From the NCBI GenBank assembly GCA_003232015.1, contig QIKU01000124.1, positions 1-9,817 on the forward strand: a stretch of 9,817 nt of DNA, read 5' to 3'. Positions within the stretch are counted from its first letter, which is position 1, and each line of letters begins with the position of its first letter. Positions 1 through 6,682 of the stretch are shown here, piece after piece. Source of the stretch: Gammaproteobacteria bacterium. Lineage in GTDB: Bacteria > Pseudomonadota > Gammaproteobacteria > UBA6429. The notes below the pieces were generated by a model. It made no database searches, was not told the DNA's origin, and was given only the letters and a program-made list of their open reading frames with translations. Made by a program: the position numbers and the translations under genes.

Positions 1-390
1 GGCGACCAGCCTGGTGGACAATTTAAAATTCCACGCGCTGTTATTAAAGCAGCCTGTAACAACTATGTTGATATGCCTTCCGATACTATCGGTGAAGCAA
101 CTTTCTGCTGTGGTGGTGGTGGTGGTTTATTAACAGATGAATTAATGGAAGTACGCGTAAAAGGTGCCTTGCCTCGTGCAACGGCACTTAAAAGCGTTAC
201 TGAAAATTATGGCGTAACACACCTGGTAGCAATATGTGCCATTTGTAAAAGCCAATTTACCAAAGTGCTTCCATATTACGGATTCACAATGGATCAGATT
301 ATAAGTCTGCATCAACTCGTCGGTGATGCCATTATCTTAAGCGATGCGCCTAAAGATGATGAAGACGCTGACGAAACAGATGCCGCTTAA
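1..390 (+). CDS. dsrK: DsrK C-terminal part (HdrD-like catalytic subunit of DsrMKJOP), 5' end outside window
   Basis: The reading frame is open from base 1 and ends at TAA 388-390, so this is the last 129 codons of a gene that starts upstream. The visible part is a CCG domain of the HdrD/GlpC type. Numbering from the window edge, there is a CCG at residues 36-38 followed by a glycine run, and a C-x2-C at residues 79 and 82. Cys19 is a possible further ligand. In HdrB/HdrD proteins such cysteines hold the unusual [4Fe-4S] cluster that handles disulfides. DsrK is the cytoplasmic catalytic subunit of the DsrMKJOP membrane complex and is thought to act on DsrC in its disulfide or trisulfide form. 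The protein ends in an acidic tail rich in Asp and Glu. dsrL follows after a 57-nt AT-rich gap, as expected for the dsrM-K-L-J-O-P order. The N-terminal ferredoxin half cannot be seen. Identification rests on the CCG domain plus the neighbours. Confidence 0.93.
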   Translation, partial: GDQPGGQFKIPRAVIKAACNNYVDMPSDTIGEATFCCGGGGGLLTDELMEVRVKGALPRATALKSVTENYGVTHLVAICAICKSQFTKVLPYYGFTMDQIISLHQLVGDAIILSDAPKDDEDADETDAA

Positions 391-434
391 ACTTAATAAA
401 TAACTTTTAACATAAATACTCGATAATACGTATT

Positions 435-438
435 GGAG
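435..438 (+). promoter_or_regulatory. Shine-Dalgarno GGAG that sets the dsrL start
   Basis: GGAG lies 9 nt before the ATG at 448. An in-frame TTG at 433 overlaps this motif and has no ribosome binding site of its own at a usable distance. The ATG at 448 is therefore the better start, and a TTG start would add five residues not supported by the site. Confidence 0.7.
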
Positions 439-447
439 AACATAGAT

Positions 448-2388
448 ATGGCAACCTCAAGCGAAGATATCAACACAAAGCTTACGTTCCGCTTATACAA
501 AGATGGTGACCATGAAGTCACTAACTTCTCGAAAGAAATATTTGTAGAAGACACTTCTTACAAATGCCCTACTTATGTACACCGTACACCACCTTGTCAA
601 GGTAGCTGTCCTTCTGGTGAAGACATTCGTGGCTGGTTAGACATTGTTCGTGGTATCGAAAAACCTTCTGCAGATATGTCAATGCAGCAATATGCATTCC
701 GTCGCTTAACAGAAGCCAACCCTTTCCCTTCTATTATGGGTCGCGTATGTCCAGCACCTTGCCAGGATGGTTGTAACCGTAATCAGGTTGAAGACTTTGT
801 TGGTATTAATGCCGTTGAACAATACATTGGTGATACTGCTTTAGACAAAGCTTTTACCTTTGCATCTGCAGCAAAAGACACGGGTAAGAAAATTGCGATT
901 ATCGGTGGTGGTCCTGCTGGCCTTGCTGCTGCATACCAACTACGTTTAAAAGGTCATGCCTGCACCATTTTTGATGACCATGAAGATCTAGGCGGCATGA
1001 TGCGCTACGGTATTCCTGGCTATCGTACGCCACGTGAAGTACTTGATGGAGAAATCAAACGTATTATCGATATGGGTGTTGAAGTTAAATTAAATACCCG
1101 TGTTGGTAAAGATGTCAGCATGGCTGATGTTGAAAAAGAATTCGATGCCATTTTATGGGCATTGGGCGCCAAAAAAGGCCGCCCTCTTCCAATCCCTGGT
1201 GCAGAAGCGACTAACTGCTTAACCGGAGTTGATTTCCTCGAAGCTTTCAACATGGGTAAATTACAACTTGTTTCAGAGCGCGTTGTTGTTATTGGTGGTG
1301 GTGATACATCCATCGATGTTGTATCGGTTGCCCGTCGTTTAGGCCACATCACAGAAATACATGAAAAAGATCGCCCAGAAAACGTTATCCTTGGACACAC
1401 TGCACATGACGTTGCCTCCAGTGCCACGCGCCAGGGCGCAACCGTTACTTTATGTTCACGTTCTGCTATTGAAAATATGCCAGCAGCACAACATGAAATT
1501 GATGATGCAACACGTGAAGGTGTAAGTATTATTGGTTGCATCCAGCCTATTGAAGTTGTTCGCGATGCCGATGGCCGTGCAACCGCACTTAAAGTTGTTA
1601 AACTGGAAGGTGACGGCAAAACACCTGTTGAAGGTTCAGAATACGATATCGAATGTGACTTAATTGTTGCAGCGATTGGCCAGGGTGCAGACTTAACCGG
1701 CATCGAAGGCATTGGTAATGATAAAGGCTTTATTGATGCCGATGCGCATTTCCAGGTTGCAGGAAAAGACGGTCATTTTGTTGCAGGTGACGTGGTACGC
1801 CCTCACTTGTTAACAACAGCCATTGGCCAGGCATCTATCGCCGTTGAAAGTATCGAGCACTTCTTATCTTCGGAAGAAATGAGTCGCCGCCCTAAAGTTG
1901 ATAAACACCATTTCAGCCTAATGCAAAAACTACGTGAAACAGGTCTTGAACCCACTGAATATGATCACTCAAGTACATTGGCAACAAACTCAAGTGACTT
2001 TGCCATCCACAACTACGAAGATCGTTCAGCGCATGAAATCATTGCATCTGATCAATTATTTTTGGGTCACTTTGAATACACTCCACGCCACAAGCGTAAA
2101 GAAGATGTGCCAAATTCAGACGAAGTTTTAGGCCACTTTAAAGAACGTATGTTCGGTCTTACCGAAGAACAAGCGGTTGAAGAGTCTGATCGTTGCATGA
2201 GCTGCGGCATGTGCTTCGAGTGCGACAACTGCGTAATTTACTGTCCTCAAGATGCGGTTTACCGTGTTAAGAAAGACCAGGCAACAATGGGTCGTTATGT
2301 TGCAACAGACTATGACCGTTGTATCGGTTGCCATATCTGTGCAGATGTTTGCCCAACAGGTTACATCGACATGGCAATGGGCGACTAA
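448..2388 (+). CDS. dsrL: DsrL, iron-sulfur flavoprotein NAD(P)H:acceptor oxidoreductase
   Basis: The protein has 646 residues from ATG 448. An N-terminal GltD-type iron-sulfur domain shows Cys40, Cys50, Cys54 and Cys101, Cys105, Cys109. An FAD-binding glycine motif (IIGGGPAGLAAAY) lies at 151-163 and a second nucleotide-binding motif (VIGGGDTSID) at 281-290, with an Arg pair at 296-297. A flavin-contacting GD motif is at 447-448. After a linker of about 100 residues, a C-terminal ferredoxin domain carries Cys583/586/589/592/595/599 and Cys625/628/631/635, enough for two [4Fe-4S] clusters. This resembles the glutamate synthase small subunit fused to a ferredoxin module. In sulfur oxidisers DsrL interacts with DsrAB, and during reverse sulfite reductase operation it carries electrons to NAD(P)+. 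The protein is cytoplasmic, with no signal peptide. It is followed by dsrJ after 12 nt. The full-length protein with its C-terminal clusters suggests the oxidiser DsrL-1 type, which is my inference. Confidence 0.95.
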   Translation: MATSSEDINTKLTFRLYKDGDHEVTNFSKEIFVEDTSYKCPTYVHRTPPCQGSCPSGEDIRGWLDIVRGIEKPSADMSMQQYAFRRLTEANPFPSIMGRVCPAPCQDGCNRNQVEDFVGINAVEQYIGDTALDKAFTFASAAKDTGKKIAIIGGGPAGLAAAYQLRLKGHACTIFDDHEDLGGMMRYGIPGYRTPREVLDGEIKRIIDMGVEVKLNTRVGKDVSMADVEKEFDAILWALGAKKGRPLPIPGAEATNCLTGVDFLEAFNMGKLQLVSERVVVIGGGDTSIDVVSVARRLGHITEIHEKDRPENVILGHTAHDVASSATRQGATVTLCSRSAIENMPAAQHEIDDATREGVSIIGCIQPIEVVRDADGRATALKVVKLEGDGKTPVEGSEYDIECDLIVAAIGQGADLTGIEGIGNDKGFIDADAHFQVAGKDGHFVAGDVVRPHLLTTAIGQASIAVESIEHFLSSEEMSRRPKVDKHHFSLMQKLRETGLEPTEYDHSSTLATNSSDFAIHNYEDRSAHEIIASDQLFLGHFEYTPRHKRKEDVPNSDEVLGHFKERMFGLTEEQAVEESDRCMSCGMCFECDNCVIYCPQDAVYRVKKDQATMGRYVATDYDRCIGCHICADVCPTGYIDMAMGD

Positions 2389-2400
2389 TAAACTCGAGGT

Positions 2401-2817
2401 ATGACTGTGTTAAGCCATAAAACTATAATAAGCACTTTGCTCAGCGTATTATTGCTCCTGCCTGTGTTCGCACAGGCAGGCGATTTACTGCCGACTATTC
2501 CTAAAGCAAAAGCTAAAGCAAATCCTGAAACACTCTGTGTGCGTGATACTAAAATTATGCGTACCGATCACATGACATTCATCATGCACCAGCGTGATGA
2601 AACCATGCGTAAAGGTATACGAACTAAAAAAGACAGCCTTGCTGAATGCATTAGTTGCCATGTCTCAAAAGACGATGAAGGGAAATTTGCCAGCTACGGT
2701 GATGACGAACACTTTTGCAGCTCATGCCATAACTACGCTGCGGTGAAAATTGACTGCTTTGACTGTCATAACGACAAGCCAACCGCCGCAAGTAAAACTG
2801 GGAGTACCGTAAAATGA
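2401..2817 (+). CDS. dsrJ: DsrJ, periplasmic triheme cytochrome c of DsrMKJOP
   Basis: The product is about 138 residues, the usual size for DsrJ. It starts with a signal peptide: a basic residue, a Leu/Val/Ile core at about 9-22, and a possible AQA cleavage site at 24-26. Three CxxCH heme-attachment motifs lie at residues 83-87, 106-110 and 119-123. Upstream of them, Cys46 lies in a conserved-looking stretch with several Met and His residues (46-64). A. vinosum DsrJ has one heme with unusual His/Cys ligation, and this lone non-heme Cys is the obvious candidate here. DsrJ is the periplasmic electron-carrying subunit of the complex. Start choice is uncertain. GAGG at 2396-2399 sits only 1 nt from ATG 2401 but 7 nt from an in-frame GTG at 2407, so translation may start two codons later. 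The stop overlaps the dsrO start (ATGA), implying translational coupling. Confidence 0.94.
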   Translation: MTVLSHKTIISTLLSVLLLLPVFAQAGDLLPTIPKAKAKANPETLCVRDTKIMRTDHMTFIMHQRDETMRKGIRTKKDSLAECISCHVSKDDEGKFASYGDDEHFCSSCHNYAAVKIDCFDCHNDKPTAASKTGSTVK

Positions 2818-3593
2818 CACAACCAGTTAATACTAACGAAACAAAAACAGATTTATATCGCCGACAATTTTTAGGCAAAACAGCCGCCGCTGCGGGCTTG
2901 GCGCTGGCACCCGGTATGATTCTAACGCAAGTTGCACATGCCAAACCTGCTGGTGAAGCCGTTAGCGATAAGAATCGCTGGGGGCTTTTAATTAACACCA
3001 ACAAATGCGGCTCAGGTTGCACTGCTTGTGTTACCGCATGCAAAACTGAAAATGGTTGGGGCGATATAAACCAGTCCGAAGAACTTTCACGCGCGTCACA
3101 AAAAGCTGTCTGGATACGCAAGGTAAAACTAAAAGACAAGCAAACAGGTCATATACAGTCACTGCCACTACTGTGCCAGCACTGCGAAAAACCACCTTGT
3201 GTTGATGTTTGCCCAACAGGTGCATCGTTTAAACGTGAAGATGGTATTGTATTGGTCGACAAACATATTTGTATCGGTTGCCGTTACTGCATGATGGCTT
3301 GTCCGTATAAAGCCCGTTCATTTATACATGAAACCATCAAGAACCAGAAAGTACATGCGCCACGCGGTAAAGGTACAGTTGAATCATGCACCATGTGTGT
3401 ACATCGTGTTGACAATGATGGCACACCGGCCTGCGTTGAAGCCTGTAATGCTGATGGCCACCAGGCGATGTATTTTGGCGACCTAAAAGATAGCAACAGT
3501 GTTATTTCGCAAGAACTTGCTAAAAACGGTGGCCAGCAATTACGTGCTGATCTCGACTTAAATACCGGCGTACGTTATCAGGGTATAAAATAA
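2814..3593 (+). CDS. dsrO: DsrO, Tat-exported periplasmic ferredoxin-like subunit of DsrMKJOP
   Basis: The product has 259 residues. A twin-arginine signal (YRRQFLGK, Arg16-Arg17), a hydrophobic stretch and an AHA site at 41-43 show export of a folded iron-sulfur protein. Four cysteine groups follow: 65/69/72/76, 121/124/129/133, 153/156/159/163 and 192/195/207/211. These are 16 cysteines in the pattern of NrfC/PsrB-type four-cluster ferredoxins. The first group has three residues between its first two cysteines instead of the usual two. DsrO is the electron-transfer partner between the membrane subunit DsrP and cytochrome DsrJ on the periplasmic side. GGGAG at 2800-2804 is 9 nt before ATG 2814, and the start overlaps the dsrJ stop by 4 nt. 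dsrP follows after a 66-nt gap. Confidence 0.94.
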   Translation: MTQPVNTNETKTDLYRRQFLGKTAAAAGLALAPGMILTQVAHAKPAGEAVSDKNRWGLLINTNKCGSGCTACVTACKTENGWGDINQSEELSRASQKAVWIRKVKLKDKQTGHIQSLPLLCQHCEKPPCVDVCPTGASFKREDGIVLVDKHICIGCRYCMMACPYKARSFIHETIKNQKVHAPRGKGTVESCTMCVHRVDNDGTPACVEACNADGHQAMYFGDLKDSNSVISQELAKNGGQQLRADLDLNTGVRYQGIK

Positions 3594-3659
3594 CCACTAA
3601 GGTAAAACCGGTTACTAAAATAATATTAACTTTTAATTAATTTAAAGTTGTTTATAACG

Positions 3660-4877
3660 ATGAAAAAAAATATACCATTTATTGCAATTGAAGGCCGTAG
3701 CAGTGGCTATTACTCGCTACTTGCACTGCTCGGCGCTTTTATCCTCGCGTCATTAGGTGCTTTTTATTATATGGAACACCATGGCCATTATGTAACGGGA
3801 ATGGACAATCAAATCGTATGGGGAATGCCACATGTATTTGCCGTATTCCTGATTGTAGCGGCGTCAGGCGCACTCAATGTTGCTTCTATTTCATCCGCCT
3901 TTAACAAAAAAGCCTATAAACCCCTTGCTCGATTGTCCGGGCTTTTAGCATTGGCCTTACTTGCTGGTGGCTTAATGGTACTTGTACTGGACTTAGGTCG
4001 CCCGGAACGCCTGGTTATCGCAATGACCTACTACAATCTAAAGTCTATCTTTGCCTGGAACATGCTTTTATATAATGGCTTCTTTGTCATTGTTTTTGTC
4101 TATATCTGGACAATGATGCAACGTAACCTGGGGCAGTACACTCGAGCAGCCGGTATTGCCGCTTTTATCTGGCGTTTAGCATTAACAACCGGTACCGGCT
4201 CCATCTTTGGTTTTCTGGTTGCTCGTCAAGGCTATGATGCGGCCATTATGGCACCCATGTTTATTCTTATGTCTTTTTCGTTTGGCTTAGCTATCTTCCT
4301 GTTAGTTTTAATGGCTTCTTATAACTGGACTGAACGCCCTCTTGGTGATGCCATTTTCAACCGATTAAAAAATCTACTCGGTATTTTTGTCGCTTCTGTT
4401 TTATTTATTGTTGCGATTTATCATCTAACAAATCTCTATGAAGCGCAGCATCAGGGATTTGAATATTTCATTCTGGTTAATGGTGGCATCTATACCCAGC
4501 TATTCTGGATTGGTCAGGTGATTATTGGCGGTATTATTCCTCTTGTTATCTTTTATACACCTTCTTTAGCAAAATCACGTGGACTGGTTGGCTTTGGTGC
4601 ACTGCTAGTTATTATCGGTGGTCTTGCTCAAATGTACGGTATCATTATTGCCGGTCAAGCTTACCCAATGGAGCTTTTCCCGGGCAAGGAAGTCATTGAA
4701 ACAACCTTTGCTGATGGTGCCATTGCAAGTTACACGCCGACACTCGCAGAAACATTATTAGGTTTAGGTGGCGTTGCTGTTGCACTGTTCCTTGTGGCCT
4801 TCTGCATTAAAATTATGGACTTTTTGCCAGCAAGCCTTGCTGATAAAGATGTCGACCCCCACTACAAAGCTTCTTAA
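3660..4877 (+). CDS. dsrP: DsrP, NrfD/PsrC-like integral membrane subunit of DsrMKJOP
   Basis: The product is 405 residues from ATG 3660. About ten hydrophobic segments are visible, near residues 18-37, 56-80, 90-111, 130-152, 162-186, 195-220, 237-258, 272-299, 307-331 and 361-384. This matches the ten-helix NrfD/PsrC family, in which DsrP is the quinone-interacting subunit that partners DsrO. The motif DLGRPER at 111-117, after helix 3, is typical of this family. An in-frame TTG at 3648 would add four residues, but ATG 3660 gives a more usual N-terminus. Neither has a clear Shine-Dalgarno, and the 66-nt leader is very AT-rich, so expression may depend on ribosomes arriving from dsrO or on an open leader. 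A strong hairpin follows 6 nt after the stop. Confidence 0.93.
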   Translation: MKKNIPFIAIEGRSSGYYSLLALLGAFILASLGAFYYMEHHGHYVTGMDNQIVWGMPHVFAVFLIVAASGALNVASISSAFNKKAYKPLARLSGLLALALLAGGLMVLVLDLGRPERLVIAMTYYNLKSIFAWNMLLYNGFFVIVFVYIWTMMQRNLGQYTRAAGIAAFIWRLALTTGTGSIFGFLVARQGYDAAIMAPMFILMSFSFGLAIFLLVLMASYNWTERPLGDAIFNRLKNLLGIFVASVLFIVAIYHLTNLYEAQHQGFEYFILVNGGIYTQLFWIGQVIIGGIIPLVIFYTPSLAKSRGLVGFGALLVIIGGLAQMYGIIIAGQAYPMELFPGKEVIETTFADGAIASYTPTLAETLLGLGGVAVALFLVAFCIKIMDFLPASLADKDVDPHYKAS

Positions 4878-4882
4878 TATAT

Positions 4883-4915
4883 AACGGTAGAACATCCAAA
4901 CAATGTTCTACCGTT
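4883..4915 (+). terminator. 13-bp perfect hairpin between dsrP and dsrN, possible (partial) terminator
   Basis: Arms AACGGTAGAACAT (4883-4895) and ATGTTCTACCGTT (4903-4915) are perfectly complementary around a 7-nt loop. Only a short T-run (three T, 4914-4916) follows, and the stem is only moderately GC-rich. It may therefore attenuate or protect mRNA rather than stop transcription fully. dsrN starts 22 nt later and has its own ribosome binding site. The role as a terminator is inferred. Confidence 0.55.
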
Positions 4916-4937
4916 TAAATGACGGCAAGGTTTAACA

Positions 4938-6320
4938 ATGAGTCGATTATTTATCTCTGCGGCTCACAAGTCATCAGGCAAAACAACACTTTCTATCGGC
5001 CTGTGTGCTGCATTACATGCAAAAGGACTCAATGTTACCCCTTTTAAAAAAGGACCCGATTACATTGATCCGATGTGGCTGTCCCGTGCCGCACATAACC
5101 CCTGCACCAACCTCGACTTTTACACCATGCAACATGCTGAAATTCTGCAAAGTATTACAGCCGCAGAACAAAACTCCGACATTACCCTGATTGAGGGGAA
5201 TAAGGGTTTATACGATGGACTGGATCTCGATGGCAGCAATAGCAATGCCGCGCTGGCCATACTCAGCAAAACCCCGGTTGTGCTGGTTATTAACGTGCAA
5301 GGCATGACCCGAGGTATTGCACCGCTTATTCTCGGCTATCAGGCCTTTGAAAAAGACATCAATATTGCCGGCGTTATCCTCAACCAATACCGGGGGCTGC
5401 GCCACGAAGAAAAATTAAAAGCAGTCATTGAACACTACACCAATGTCCCGGTTATTGGTGCTGTGCAACACAATCCTGAACTTGAAATAACCGAACGCCA
5501 TTTAGGCCTGATTCCAGGCAATGAAAGCCAACTTGCTGAGCATAAAATTGAACAAATACGCCAACACATTAGTGAACAGGTCGATATTGACACCATTATT
5601 ACTATTGCGAATAAAGCGCAAAAACTCGTCACAAAAGACGTACCAGCCCTCAATATCGGTTCAACTAAAACACCAGAGGTTAAAATCGGCATTATTCGCG
5701 ATGCGGCTTTTGGCTTTTATTACCCGGATGACTTAACATCTCTGCAGAACAATGGCGCCGAACTTGTTACTATTAACGCATTAACCGACAGCACATTACC
5801 TGATATTGATGGCCTTTTCGTTGGCGGTGGATTCCAGGAGTCCCACTTGCAGCAACTCAACCAGAACCAGTCGCTGCGCAAAGCCATTAAAAACGCCATT
5901 GAAAAGGGTTTACCCACTTATGCAGAATGCGGTGGTCTGATGTACTTATCACGTTCAATACAGTGGAATGAAATACAAACTGAAATGGTCGGCGTTATTC
6001 CGGCCGACTGTAAAATGCACAAACGTCCGCAAGGCCGGGGTTATGTACAGTTACAGGAGACCGAAAATGCCTTATGGCCCGGTAAAATGGCTGATAAGCT
6101 TATACCCGCACATGAATTTCATTACTCAGCACTTTATAATATTGACCCGGGTTTAAAATATGCCTATAACGTTAAACGCGGCACCGGTATTGATGGCAAG
6201 AATGACGGGCTTATTTACAAGAATTTACTCGCAAATTACACCCATTTACGTGATACATCTCAACACCACTGGACGCGCCGTTTTGTTGAATTTGTATTGC
6301 AAACAAAGCAAAAGACTTAA
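4938..6320 (+). CDS. dsrN: DsrN, glutamine-dependent siroheme amidase (CbiA/CobB family)
   Basis: The product has 460 residues. It has the two-domain layout of cobyrinic acid a,c-diamide synthase. An N-terminal ATP-binding domain has a P-loop-like HKSSGKTT at 10-17 and FKKGPDYIDP at 36-45. A C-terminal class I glutaminase domain (about 248-445) has the GGG motif near 296-298, the nucleophile Cys331 in AECGGLMYL, and HEFHYS at 392-397 supplying the catalytic His. DsrN amidates siroheme to the siroheme amide used by dissimilatory sulfite reductase DsrAB. A corrinoid-biosynthesis role for a CbiA paralogue is the alternative, but its place between dsrP and dsrR favours DsrN. AAGG at 4927-4930 lies 7 nt before ATG 4938. 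dsrR follows after 11 nt. The protein is cytoplasmic. Confidence 0.93.
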   Translation: MSRLFISAAHKSSGKTTLSIGLCAALHAKGLNVTPFKKGPDYIDPMWLSRAAHNPCTNLDFYTMQHAEILQSITAAEQNSDITLIEGNKGLYDGLDLDGSNSNAALAILSKTPVVLVINVQGMTRGIAPLILGYQAFEKDINIAGVILNQYRGLRHEEKLKAVIEHYTNVPVIGAVQHNPELEITERHLGLIPGNESQLAEHKIEQIRQHISEQVDIDTIITIANKAQKLVTKDVPALNIGSTKTPEVKIGIIRDAAFGFYYPDDLTSLQNNGAELVTINALTDSTLPDIDGLFVGGGFQESHLQQLNQNQSLRKAIKNAIEKGLPTYAECGGLMYLSRSIQWNEIQTEMVGVIPADCKMHKRPQGRGYVQLQETENALWPGKMADKLIPAHEFHYSALYNIDPGLKYAYNVKRGTGIDGKNDGLIYKNLLANYTHLRDTSQHHWTRRFVEFVLQTKQKT

Positions 6321-6331
6321 AGAGGTTAATT

Positions 6332-6664
6332 ATGTTTACAGTTACAGACGCAGCCGCAGCACAAATTAAAGAATCAGCCAAACAAAGTCAGAGCGAAGGC
6401 TTACCTTTGCGCATCGCGGCGAAAAAAAATGTCGATGGCAGCTTTCATTATGGTGTTGGCTTTGAAGAAAAAACCAAAGAAGAAGATTTAGCCTTTAAAT
6501 CACATGACATTACTATACTTATCGCACCACAAAGTATCGAGTTACTGAATGGCACCGAAATGGACTTTGTAAAACTGGATAACGGTGAACAGCATTTTAT
6601 TTTTAAAAATCCAAATGATCCAAGTTACACATCTGAAGATAATAATTCAGAGCATAACCTCTAA
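6332..6664 (+). CDS. dsrR: DsrR, cysteine-free A-type (IscA-like) protein
   Basis: The product has 110 residues in the HesB/IscA fold pattern: N-terminal FTVTDAAAAQIKE, a central strand region near 25-45, and FKNPNDP at 91-97 where IscA has its NPN motif. The protein contains no cysteine at all, so the three Cys ligands that IscA uses for iron or clusters are missing. This is the known hallmark of DsrR, which in A. vinosum is needed for efficient sulfur oxidation and is thought to act on dsr expression or assembly rather than as a cluster scaffold. A hydrophilic tail rich in Asp, Glu, Asn and Ser extends past the fold. AGAGG at 6321-6325 is 6 nt before the start. The next gene begins 18 nt after the stop. 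Confidence 0.9.
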   Translation: MFTVTDAAAAQIKESAKQSQSEGLPLRIAAKKNVDGSFHYGVGFEEKTKEEDLAFKSHDITILIAPQSIELLNGTEMDFVKLDNGEQHFIFKNPNDPSYTSEDNNSEHNL

Positions 6665-6682
6665 TACTCAGTCGTTTAAAAT

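Noticed and set aside
425..434. Perfect 10-bp palindrome AATACGTATT just before the dsrL ribosome site
   Set aside because: A single AT-rich palindrome in an AT-rich gap is expected by chance, and there is no second copy to support an operator.
1020..1712. 230-codon open frame on the minus strand inside dsrL
   Set aside because: It lies wholly opposite the FAD/NAD-binding core of DsrL, shows no recognisable domain, and is rich in Ser/Thr/Pro as expected from an antisense frame.
2344..3221. An 18-nt stretch encoding DVCPTG is identical in dsrL (2344-2361) and dsrO (3204-3221)
   Set aside because: Both encode the same ferredoxin cluster motif, and shared codon preference explains the identity without recombination.
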